Source: Avichristensenella sp031549905 (GTDB lineage: Bacteria > Bacillota > Clostridia > Christensenellales > Aristaeellaceae). Taken from it: a stretch of DNA of 64,000 nt. Shown here piece after piece: positions 1-9,600 of this stretch. The notes under the pieces are model-generated. The model did not search any database, had not been told where the DNA came from, and saw nothing but the letters and a program-made list of their open reading frames with translations. The DNA lies in the NCBI GenBank assembly GCA_031549905.1, contig JAVBPC010000036.1, positions 1-64,000 of the forward strand, read 5' to 3'. Numbering within the stretch: position 1 is the stretch's first letter; the number at the start of each line of letters is the position of its first letter. A program made the position numbers and the translations under genes.

Positions 1-321
1 GTTATAGTATTCGCCCAGCGCCTGCATTACGTCATCCAGCTTGCCCGTCGTCTCCCCGATGCGCACCATGTGCACCATGTACGGCGGGAAGATCCCTGCG
101 GCTTCCACCGCCGTGGCAAGGTTTCCGCTCTCTTTCACGGCCTTGTCTATCGCCGCGAAGATTGGCGCATACTTTGTTTCATGGTAATTCTCGCACAGCG
201 CCTCTATCCCGTCGTACATCGGGATGCCGCTTTTGAGAATCAGCGCCACCTGTTCGCAGAACATCGCCACTTCTTCTGTGGCCAGGTATTTGGTTTTGCG
301 TGCCTTCAGGTTTTCTGACAT
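1..321 (-). CDS. Type II secretion/type IV pilus inner-membrane platform protein, GspF/PilC family (partial, N-terminus)
   Basis: The first 107 codons are visible; the gene runs off the left edge. The N-terminal sequence reads like the first GspF domain: a start region that selects against self-assembly of the helix bundle, then LILKSGIPMYDGIEAL and the family hallmark IGETTGKLDDVMQAL. GspF/PilC proteins sit in the cytoplasmic membrane and link the assembly ATPase to pseudopilin assembly. The ATG at 321 is preceded by GATGAGGA. It lies 18 nt downstream of the transglutaminase-like gene on the same strand, so the two are probably cotranscribed. The rest of the pilus/secretion operon would lie to the left of the window. 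Confidence 0.85.
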   Translation of the reverse strand, partial: MSENLKARKTKYLATEEVAMFCEQVALILKSGIPMYDGIEALCENYHETKYAPIFAAIDKAVKESGNLATAVEAAGIFPPYMVHMVRIGETTGKLDDVMQALGEYYN

Positions 322-339
322 ATGCATCCTCATCCCCGC

Positions 340-1212
340 TTAGCGATACTTCGTCGGATAATACTTGTACTTATCGCTGCCTTTTTTTGTCGCCAGGGTG
401 GCATCCTTGAGCACCCAGTTTCCGTTAATCAGCACCATGTTCCACGCGTGGTCCTGCGTTGTGCCGTTGTTGTAGTCCACCACGCCAACCACAACCTTGG
501 TGGGAATCCCCTGGGACCTGAGCATGCACGCCATCAGCGCCGAATAGTCGGAGCAAATGCCCAACTGGGTTTTCAGCGTGTCATCCACGATGGGGATATA
601 AGAGGATTGCACCGAGAGGGCCTTCATAAAATCGTATATGATCGTTTTTGTAACATAATCAAATATGGCATCCAGCTTTTCCTGGTCGCTGTTCTTGCCC
701 TCGCAAAGCTCTTTTCCCTTGGCAACCGACTTTGAACCCGCGTTGTACCACACATATTGGTTGGGAAGCAGGTACGCAGTATTGGCATCCGGCATGTTTA
801 CCTTGATATCTTTGGTAAATATTTTTGTATATTTATCGCTGGATGCCTTCGTCGATGTGTTCTGGTACACGATGATTTTGTATGTTCCGCTGCCGTTGAC
901 CAGCGGGTACACCTCAAAACGGTTTTCACCATTCAAGCTGAAATAGTCCGGCTCCCCGCCATTGTATATGACGCACACTTTCAGCTTTTTGTCGCTGCCC
1001 TTGTGCTTCATCATGAAATAGCCCTGGTCAACATGGCTGTAATCGAAGGTAACGCTGTCGCTTTTCTTGGTTTGGCTTCCACTGGCTTCCGGGTAAATCG
1101 GGCTGTATGCGGCTAGCGCAAAAAGACAAAACAAAAAAAACGAAAATAAGCCAAGCAGAGGCGTGGCCTTCAAAAGCCTTTTGGGCAGATCAATTGGTTG
1201 CCGTATCGTCAT
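340..1212 (-). CDS. Membrane-anchored transglutaminase-like domain protein
   Basis: A 290-residue protein with an N-terminal hydrophobic segment (about residues 18-36), which is a signal anchor or signal peptide. An extracytoplasmic beta-rich stretch follows, then a C-terminal transglutaminase-like (papain-fold) domain. The catalytic triad is visible: Cys in LGICSDYSALMACMLRSQG, His in DHAWNMVLI and Asp in WVLKDATLA. In bacteria such domains act as proteases or amidases on the cell surface more often than as cross-linkers; the substrate is unknown. The ATG at 1212 follows GGGAGCAGAGC. It is upstream of, and only 18 nt from, the GspF-family gene, so a role next to a pilus or secretion system is possible but inferred only from position. 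Confidence 0.82.
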   Translation of the reverse strand: MTIRQPIDLPKRLLKATPLLGLFSFFLFCLFALAAYSPIYPEASGSQTKKSDSVTFDYSHVDQGYFMMKHKGSDKKLKVCVIYNGGEPDYFSLNGENRFEVYPLVNGSGTYKIIVYQNTSTKASSDKYTKIFTKDIKVNMPDANTAYLLPNQYVWYNAGSKSVAKGKELCEGKNSDQEKLDAIFDYVTKTIIYDFMKALSVQSSYIPIVDDTLKTQLGICSDYSALMACMLRSQGIPTKVVVGVVDYNNGTTQDHAWNMVLINGNWVLKDATLATKKGSDKYKYYPTKYR

Positions 1213-1321
1213 GCTCTGCTCCCGGACACATCAAAATGGAAAGATCCTCTTTCCTTGCATACTACTGCCAGGCGGGAATGCGGACAAGTCCCCATCCCCG
1301 CCCGGCAGGAATATGGCGCGT

Positions 1322-3406
1322 TTAGTCAGGGATGGTAACGGTACCTTCGGCGGACTCTCCGTCCCCCTCGGCAGCTGCAGCTTCGGCCTCCAGCTGCGCC
1401 ATCAGTTCCTCAGAAGGCGCGCCCAGCGTCGCATACAGCAGCGCCACGGGCCAGTTCATATCCGAATCCGGATAATATCCCCACAGGTCCAGCGTGTGGA
1501 AATCAAAATAGATGTTGGAATAGATGGGCAGCATGGGGATCTTTTCGTTGTAGTACTGCTGGAACAGCACCCACTTCTGGCAGTACTCCAGCAGCGCGCC
1601 CTCTTCCGTCTTGCGCAGGTTCCACGCCAGATCCTCCAGCGTTTGGTCGCGATAGCCGGTGGTGTTCTGCGGGCCCTGGTATTCATCCGCCGTGTTGAAC
1701 ACGAAGTACGGGTCGAAGACCGAGATGAAGTTGGTGGCCAGGTACATCATATCATAGGTGCGGTCGACCTGGCGATAGTAATGTTGCAGCAGATCAACAA
1801 AGGCCACTTCGGTGATTTCTAGCGCAATACCAAGCTCGGCCAGCGGTTCCACCAGGCGCTCTTCCAGCATGTCGGCCGCCCAGCTATCCTGCATCTTGCC
1901 CCATTTGATGATCAGGCCCATCAGCGAGCCGTCATCCATCTGGCGGTAGCGCACGGTATCCACACCCTCGGTAAAGGGCGCGCCGCTTTCGTTCAGGACC
2001 CAACCGTCGGAAACAAGGGCGTTCTTTGCCTTGTCCAGATCCTTTGTGTATTCCTCCATAAAGTCCAGGCCGACCTCAAGCAGCGCGTTCCAGGCTTCCA
2101 CATTGGCCTCCGCTTCGGCCTCCGTGGCATCCTCTTCACCGACCGCCATCAAATCATCCTGGTATGTGCCGCTGATCATCTGCACCATCCACTGGCCGAT
2201 GCCGTAATACCCATTCACAACCTCGCCGAATGGGCCGATATATTCCTCTTTAAATTCCGTGCGATCCAGCGAATAGGCAATGGCCTTGCGGACAGATTCG
2301 AATTGTCCCGGCCCCTCTTCGCACGCAAAGGTCAGGAATCCCAATCCCATTCTGAGATAGTTCTTCATATCAGATTCGCCGGCCTGCGTCATTTCAACGC
2401 CTTCCCAGATATTATCCTGAGCGACGACCTTGTTCAGCAGGTGCACCTCGCCGTTCCTGTACTCTTCAAACATCGTTTCGGGCAACACGGATTTGAAAAG
2501 CAGGTGGTCGATTGTCGGGCGCTGGCCATCGTAATAGCCTTTGTAATAGGGGTTAAGGTCAAAGGTCGCCTCGCGCGTGTCCCAATCAAAACTTGTCAGC
2601 ATCCACGGGCCGCTCGTTTTATAGGGATGGGACAGATAGCCGGTGTCCGGGTCAAGAATGGTTTCCGTCAGGTTCTCGGCGTTCCACAGCGGCTCGGCGA
2701 TCGTCTGGTCAATGTTGCGGATGTAGCAGCCCGCACCGTCGTCAGCAATCTCGCAACCAGGCGCAATGACATCGATAGGGTACGGAATGCAATCCAGGTA
2801 TGAGATTTCAAAGAAGAAGGGCAGGTATTCGGCCTTAACCTCAACCATAAAAGTATAGTCGTCGATCAGGCGGATGCCGGAAAACACGTTGGTTTCGCCG
2901 TTGTAATATTCATCAAAACCGACGATATAGTCTGTGTTCGTGGTGATGCCGCCAAGCTCCCGGATGACGGGATTGGCAAACAGCATCAGCGAGAACACAT
3001 AATCCTTCGCCTTGATGATGGTGCCGTCATTGTACGTCAAGTCGTTCCACAGCGTAACCATGAACAGCTTGCCGCCGTCATCCAGCTCGCCCACGGTCAC
3101 ATCCTGCACAACCTGCGGGTCAATCTCAAAGCGCGACTGCATCGTCCACACCACGGGGCTATAGCCGTGGATCACCGAACGCACGTCGATATCGCAGGTA
3201 TTGTTGCCCCACATGTTGGTAAAGAACGCGCCGTTCAGCCTCGTAGTCGCGCCGATAACAAACGGCGTGTACTTCGAAATATCAAACGTCCACTCGGTGT
3301 CTTCCGTTTGTTCGCCATCTCCCGCGGCGGCAACTTCCTCCGCCAGGGAAAGCGGCGCCAGCAGAAGCATCAATAGCGCCAAAAGAAGAGAAATAGTCTT
3401 TTTCAC
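1322..3406 (-). CDS. ABC transporter substrate-binding protein, family 5 (OppA/DppA-like)
   Basis: A 694-residue extracellular solute-binding protein. A GTG start at 3406 was chosen because AAGGGCGG sits 8 nt upstream and the signal peptide (KKTISLLLALLMLLLAPLSLA) begins there; longer readings have no signal. Family 5 features include VTLWNDLTYNDGTIIKAKDY near residue 130 (cf. the usual W-DG-P-A-DV) and the large two-lobe fold of peptide/nickel binding proteins. No lipobox Cys follows the signal peptide, which is unusual for a Gram-positive binding protein, so the anchoring is unclear. No permease or ATPase genes are adjacent, so this is an orphan binding protein. Peptide binding is typical of the family but the ligand cannot be read from the sequence. 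Confidence 0.85.
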   Translation of the reverse strand: MKKTISLLLALLMLLLAPLSLAEEVAAAGDGEQTEDTEWTFDISKYTPFVIGATTRLNGAFFTNMWGNNTCDIDVRSVIHGYSPVVWTMQSRFEIDPQVVQDVTVGELDDGGKLFMVTLWNDLTYNDGTIIKAKDYVFSLMLFANPVIRELGGITTNTDYIVGFDEYYNGETNVFSGIRLIDDYTFMVEVKAEYLPFFFEISYLDCIPYPIDVIAPGCEIADDGAGCYIRNIDQTIAEPLWNAENLTETILDPDTGYLSHPYKTSGPWMLTSFDWDTREATFDLNPYYKGYYDGQRPTIDHLLFKSVLPETMFEEYRNGEVHLLNKVVAQDNIWEGVEMTQAGESDMKNYLRMGLGFLTFACEEGPGQFESVRKAIAYSLDRTEFKEEYIGPFGEVVNGYYGIGQWMVQMISGTYQDDLMAVGEEDATEAEAEANVEAWNALLEVGLDFMEEYTKDLDKAKNALVSDGWVLNESGAPFTEGVDTVRYRQMDDGSLMGLIIKWGKMQDSWAADMLEERLVEPLAELGIALEITEVAFVDLLQHYYRQVDRTYDMMYLATNFISVFDPYFVFNTADEYQGPQNTTGYRDQTLEDLAWNLRKTEEGALLEYCQKWVLFQQYYNEKIPMLPIYSNIYFDFHTLDLWGYYPDSDMNWPVALLYATLGAPSEELMAQLEAEAAAAEGDGESAEGTVTIPD

Positions 3407-3501
3407 CGAATAAACCGCCCTTTCTACAGTAAAATAAACGCCGTTCGCCGGCGGAGACAACAAGGGAAAATCCCTTGCTGCCTCCAAACCGGCGCTACCT
3501 A

Positions 3502-3661
3502 GGCAATCGCTGATTTACTCGCCCGGTGGATGGCGAGACGAAATTCCGTCAGATGCGACGTGCAAAATCCGAAGGTGTAGCAGCGCTACATCGAAGGTTT
3601 TCACGTTGCAGGTGGCGGAAATGCGTCCGCCACCCGCCGGGCGAATAGATCAGTGGTTGCC
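3502..3661. repeat. Long imperfect inverted repeat, copy A (GTAGC-AGC-GCTAC centre)
   Basis: A 160-nt imperfect palindrome between the solute-binding protein and the giant Cna-B gene. The outer arms are GGCAATCGCTGATTTACTCG on the left and the complement of GGCAACCACTGATCTATTCG on the right. They pair, with mismatches, down to a perfect core GTAGC (3577-3581), AGC, GCTAC (3585-3589). The same core and architecture recur at 29101-29268 and 42925-43086. It lies just past the stop codon of the Cna-B gene and could also serve as its transcript end. Confidence 0.8.
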
Positions 3662-3671
3662 AGATATTGGG

Positions 3672-6600
3672 TTAGTCGAAGCAGTCGCCCAGGTTCAGGT
3701 TGATGCCCGCGCCACGCGGAGCGCTGTCTTCGTCGATCGTCGTGATGTCCGTAATGTGTTCATTCGGCGGCAGTGTCGGTACCACCTGCGGCGGGTCGGT
3801 CGGTTCAATCGGGGTGGACCTCGGCGGCGGCGTCGGGGCCGAAGACGGCGGCAGCGTCGGGGTTGGCGTCGGCGGGATAACGCTCGTCGGCGTCGGGGTC
3901 GGCGTGTTCGGCGGGAACGGTGTCGGGGTGCCCGGTACCGTAGCCGTCGGGGTTGCCGTAGCTGTGGCCGTCGGCGTCGGGGTCGGTGTAACCGTCGGGG
4001 TTGCCGTTGCCGTTCTGGTCGGGGTTGCCGTCGCCGTTCTGGTCGGGGTTGCTGTCGGCGATGTTGTCGGAGGATTGGTCGGCGGGTCTGTCGGCGGCGT
4101 TGTCGGCGGGTTCGTCGGCACAAACGTTGTCTTGTTCGTCAGCACCGCTTCATACGCATCCATTCCGTTGACCGGCGCCACCGCGTTCCACTCCGGCATC
4201 TTATCCAAATCCTGGGTAAACTGGTTGGTGACAGCCGCCACGTTCTCCGTGACCACATATTCATCCACATCCACCAGGTTGCCCTCTTCATCGTACTTCG
4301 CAGCCATGACGGACAGCGTCCAACTGCCACTACTGGTCAGTGTGAGGTCCTTCAGCGAGCCGTCCATGGTGATAGTGATGGGCAGCGTATCGGGAATCGT
4401 CCTGTTCTGATACGGGTCAACCCAGTTCTTCACCACACGCAGCACGATGAACTCCATCGTGTTGGTCAGGCTCATCCAGTCGCCGCCGGTGTAGGTGCTC
4501 TTGTACTGTTTGCTTCCGCCAACTTCCACCACGCGGTAGGTGTACTTGTTGCCCTGGCCGTCCGTCTCCGGCAGGCCTGTGAACTTCCAAGTCCAGTCGG
4601 CATTGGTCACTGTCTTAGTGGCCTCGCCCGGTACGTTGGTCCAGCTCGAACCCGCCGTCGGGTTCTGATCCGCCGTGTACTGCAACTGCAGCACAATGCT
4701 GGTCGGGCGCTTTCCAAGGCCGTTTTCACGATCCACCCAGGTTTTTTTGCCGCTTACTTCCACAGTGTTCAGCACGTTGGGGACGGTGGTTTTGCGGTCC
4801 ACCGGCTTGGTAATGCTCGGTACGCCATAACCGGTCACCTGGTCCTCATCCACTGTGTAGACGTAGGGCTTGTTGTTCGCATCCGCAAACGGCAGGTTCT
4901 CGAACTTGTATGTCAGCGAACCATTATTAAGCGGAAGCTTGATGCTCGTGTCGGTCCTTATCCCATCGCGCACCAGGTAAATGGTCGCGCCGTCGGCCGG
5001 GCGGGTGCCGTACTTGTTGTTCTGGTCCGTCCAAACCTTCGTGACGGTCAGATCCGTGTATTCCTGCACGTTGGTCAGGTTCATCGGATCGCTTTCATTC
5101 CAGACAACCTTGTAGCCGCTTGCCACCGGGTCTTCCACCACGCGGTAGGTGTACTTGGCGTCATTCGCGTCGGTCTCGGGCATGTTACTAAAGATCCACG
5201 CCCAATTCTGCGCCGCCGTCGTGTCTACCTTTGCAACGGTCGATACATCTGCCCAGCTTGCCGCGACGCTCGGCGTCGTGGTGCGCTGCAGTTTCACTGA
5301 CACTGTCTGCGGCCGTGTGCTGGCGTCAGCGTCAATCCAAGTCTTCTTGCCCGAAAGTTCAACCACGTTCAGTTCGTTGGTTACCGTCCAGGTGTTGTGC
5401 TCGCCGGTAACGGGTGCGATCACCGGGGTCTTGTAACCGCCGACCCTGTCCTCATGCACCGTGTAGGTGTACGGCTTGTTGTCGTCATCTGCGTACGGCA
5501 GGTCCGTGAACGTGTGCGTCAGGGTACCGCCCTTGATCACCTTGAACTCATCAAACTTCGTACCATTCTGGTGCAGCTCGATGGTGACTTCGTTCGGCCG
5601 GGTGTTGTGCAGGTTCTCCTGATCGGTCCACACCTTCGTGATAGACACTTCCGTGTACTGCTGTACGTTGGTCAGGTTCATCGGATCGCTTGCATTCCAA
5701 ACAACCCTATAGCCGCTTGCCACCGGGTCTTCCACCACGCGATAGGTGTACGGGGCGTCATTGGCGTCGCTCTCGGGCATGTTGCTAAAGATCCACGCCC
5801 AATTCTGCGCCGCCGTCGTGTTTACCTTTGCAACAGTCGTAACATCAGTCCAGCTTGCCGCGACGCTCGGCGTCGTGGTGCGCTGCAATTTCACTGCCAC
5901 TGTCTGCGGCCGTGTGCTTTCGCTGGCATCAATCCAGGTCTTCTTGCCCGAAAGTTCAACCACGTTCAGTTCGTTGGTTACCGTCCAAGTGTTGTGCTCG
6001 CCGGTAACGGGTGTGATCACCGGGGTCTTGTAGCCGCCGACCTTGGCCTCATACACCGTGTAGATGTACGGCACGTTGTTCGCGTCCGCGTAAGGCAGTT
6101 TGGTGAAGGTGTGCGTCAGGGTACCGCCCTCCAGCACCTCGAACTCGCCATACTTCGTGCCGTTCTGGCGCAACTCGATGACGACCTTATCCGGCCGGGT
6201 GTTATGCGCATTGTCCCCATCCAGCCAGGCCTTGGTGACCTTCACCTGCGTCTCCTCAAGCACGTTCGTCACGTTCATGGGGTTCTCAGCGTCGTAGACC
6301 GTCTTGTAACCGGGCACCGCGTCTTCTACTATATAGTAGATATACGGGGTGTTGGTTCCGTTTACAGTCTGCTCCAGGCCGCCAAACGACCACTGGTAGT
6401 TCGGCGCTTTGGCATTGTACTTCGCCACGCCGGGCACAGGTGCGCCGTCAGTATCGTTGGTTCTGCGGTACAGCGTCACCCAGATGCCATCCTCGGGGCG
6501 TGTATTGCCCGCGTTCAGGTCGTCAATCCAGGTCTTTGCGCCGGAGGCAACGGTCGGATCATACTCGTTTGTGAAAGCCACAAACATGCCCTCGGAATCC

Positions 6601-9600
6601 TTTTCAGGAACCTTGGTGTAAACGCCGTTTTCCGCCTGATAGTTGTTGATCAGCCACTCCTCCACCGTATAGGTGATGGGGTCGCCATGCTGGTCAGCCA
6701 CGGGCAGACCGCTTACCGTCAGCACCGGCCAGCTGGAGGCTGTATCGCGCGCCGGACGGTTCATCGTCACCGTGCGCTGGTAAACTTTTCCATCCGTTGC
6801 GCTGGTGCCCACGATGGTGAACTTGATGCTCACCGGGCGCGTAGCGGCGCTGGTGTCAATCCAGTTCTTGGTGATCTGCAGGCTGGTCGTGTTCAGCGTG
6901 TTATCCAGCGTCCAGGCGCTGCCGGTGGTGGCAATCCCCTTGGCGAAGCCGGGCACATCCAGCTCGTCGATCTCGTACGCATACTCTTCGCCCGTCGCCG
7001 GATTGTACTTCGGCAGGTGCTCAAAGGTATACGTCTGCGGATCGGCGTCCTTATCCAGCGTAAAGTCGCGCGTAAACGCGTCGCCGGTGCGGGTGAGGAT
7101 GAAGGTGATCGCGTCCGGGCGGGCGTCAATCATGTCGCCGGAAGCCATATCGGTCCAGGTCGGGATATACCAGACCTTCGTTACGGGCAGTTCCGTTTCC
7201 ACCATCGTGTTGGTGATCGTGATGGTGTTGGTAGCGTCAATGCCGCCGACGTTCGGGGCGTAGCCGTACACCATGCCCACAGCCGCGCCGCGGGTTTGCT
7301 CCGTAGCATAATAGGTGTAGGGGTTACCCTCATCGTTGTACGCGGGCAGGTTGGTGAACGTGGTGTTCTCCGTGGTGAGCGCGTTGCGGCTGATGGTCCA
7401 CACCGGCGCAAACGCCGCGTCAACCGTGTTGACAACACCGTTCACCGTGGATTTGCGGTGCAGCGTGATGTCCAGGAACTCCGGCCTCGGGTTGAAGCCT
7501 TCCGCGATCACGTCGGCATCGCCGTACCATTCCTTGACAACCTTGATCCCGATCGGAATCAGTTCATTCTTCAGCGTGGCCTTGTAGTTGCCGGTTGCGG
7601 ATTTCGCCATGTTGGCGGCATCCGTGGTAAGTTGCGTCCAGCCGTCGGGCACTGTCTCGGTTACCGCGTACTGAATCAGCTCAAAGTGATCGCCAACGTA
7701 CGCGTAACGGGGCAGGTTTTGGTAGGTGTAGGTGTAATCATCGCCGGTCAGCACTGCCTGGTAGGTTCTGCTGTACGCGTTCGCGCCGGTTCCGGCAGTA
7801 CCTGTCAGCGTGATGGGCAACGCCTTGGGGATGACGGGGTTGACCGCGTCCCCTGTGAGCCACTGCTTGTCGACCGTCACATTGACCGTCTTCAGCGTGT
7901 TGACCACATTGTTCGTGTCCACGGGGTATGTGGTTTCATAGCCGTCGAGCACCGCTTCCTGCACCCGGAAGGTGTAGGGCGCGTCCAGACTGTCTACTGT
8001 CTTCAGTCCGGTGAAGTTCCATGACCAGACGCCGCCGACCGCCGATACCTGCTTGGTTTCCACAAGGAAATCATTCGGTTCGTTTACGCTGGTGCGGTAC
8101 AGAGCGATCGCGATGGTTCCGGGGCGCACGCCGGTCGCCGCGTGCACGCCGCCATCCTGATCCGTCCAGGAGGCTTCCGTCCATGTTTTGCTGCCGCTGA
8201 TGCCGATGCCGGTCATGCTGTTGTCAACCGTCACCAGTACCGTCGCGGGTTCTGTCTGGCCGTTCACAGCCGGGGTTACCACAGGCGCCGTGCTGCCGGA
8301 TGTCCCGCCCACCGTATAGGTGACGGTATAGCCGTTCGCGCCGGTTTCTTCCAAGGTGTAAACGATCGGGTACGCGGTCCAGGTATTGCCCGACCCGACC
8401 CAGTGATACTGCGGCAGGCCGGTGAAATCGTAGGTGGAGGTGGCATTGTTCAGATCCACCGACACGGTTTCTTCATATACTGTTGTGCCGTTCGCGGTGC
8501 CGCGCAGGGTCAGCTGCGCTGCCGGGCGGTTAGCCGCCTCCGCCGAATCGTTCAGCCAGTTCTTTGTCACCCTGACGGACCCGGTGATCAGGCCGTTGTA
8601 CAGGGCGAAACTGCGGTCGCGCGGCTCCCCTTCGGGCTGCGCCGGATCGCCCAACATGGCAAGCGTGAAACCGGGCGCGTTGACTTCCTGAACGGTGTAG
8701 GTGTACTTCGCGCCGCTGGTGTGGTGCGTGGGCAGTTCATCAAACACGGCCACGCCGTTCGCATCGAGGAACTTGCGCCCCGCAACCTCATCAGTGATAT
8801 TCGCCGGCGCGGGCGCGCTGCGCAGCAGCACCACTTCAACCGTGTCGGGCCGCCAGGCAAACGGCGACTTCATGTTCGTGTTGAGGGCCGCGTCTCCGGT
8901 CCAGTTCTTTGTCACTGTCACCGTCATCGGGTCCAGCTGGTTGGTGATGGTGGCTGCATCAGGGGTTGCCGTATTCTCGTCAAACTGCACATACACAGGC
9001 GTTTTAAAGCCCGACACCTGTGCGGGAACTTCCGCAACCGTGTAGATGATCTCTTCAAACGCCGTGCCGGTCCAGATACACTTCGGCACAGTGAAGGTGT
9101 GATTCCACGAGCCGCTCAGCGGCAGATCAACGGTATACGCCTTACTATAGCCGCTTGCCGTGCCGGTCACAATGACCTTGATGGGCACCTTGAGGCTATC
9201 CGCCAGCGGATTGCCTGCACCATCCAACCAAATCTTCGCCACGGTGAGATTCCTGGGAATCATGGTGTTGGTGATATGGGTACCGCGGGTTCCGCCATTA
9301 TAGGTCATGGTGTAACCCGTCAGTGCTCCACCGCCCACCAGTGTTTCAGTAACCCAGTACTCGTAGGTGCCGCCCTGACCGTCCCCCTCCGGCAGGCCGG
9401 GGAAGTCAAAATTCCACACATTGCCGGTGAAGTCTGCCGCGTTCAGTGTTTTGGTCGTATAGGGCACAGTGGGCTCCGCCGCGCCGACGAGCTTACGCCA
9501 CAACTGTATGATGATGCTTTCCGGGCGCAGCTGGATGCCATCGCCAACATCCCCTACCCAAGTCTTGGAGCCCTTGATGCCAGTTACGTTGATCGTGTTC

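Noticed and set aside
3760..4125. Short GTCGG-rich direct repeats as a minisatellite or origin-like element
   Set aside because: They code for the Pro/Thr stalk of the Cna-B protein; the pattern follows codons.
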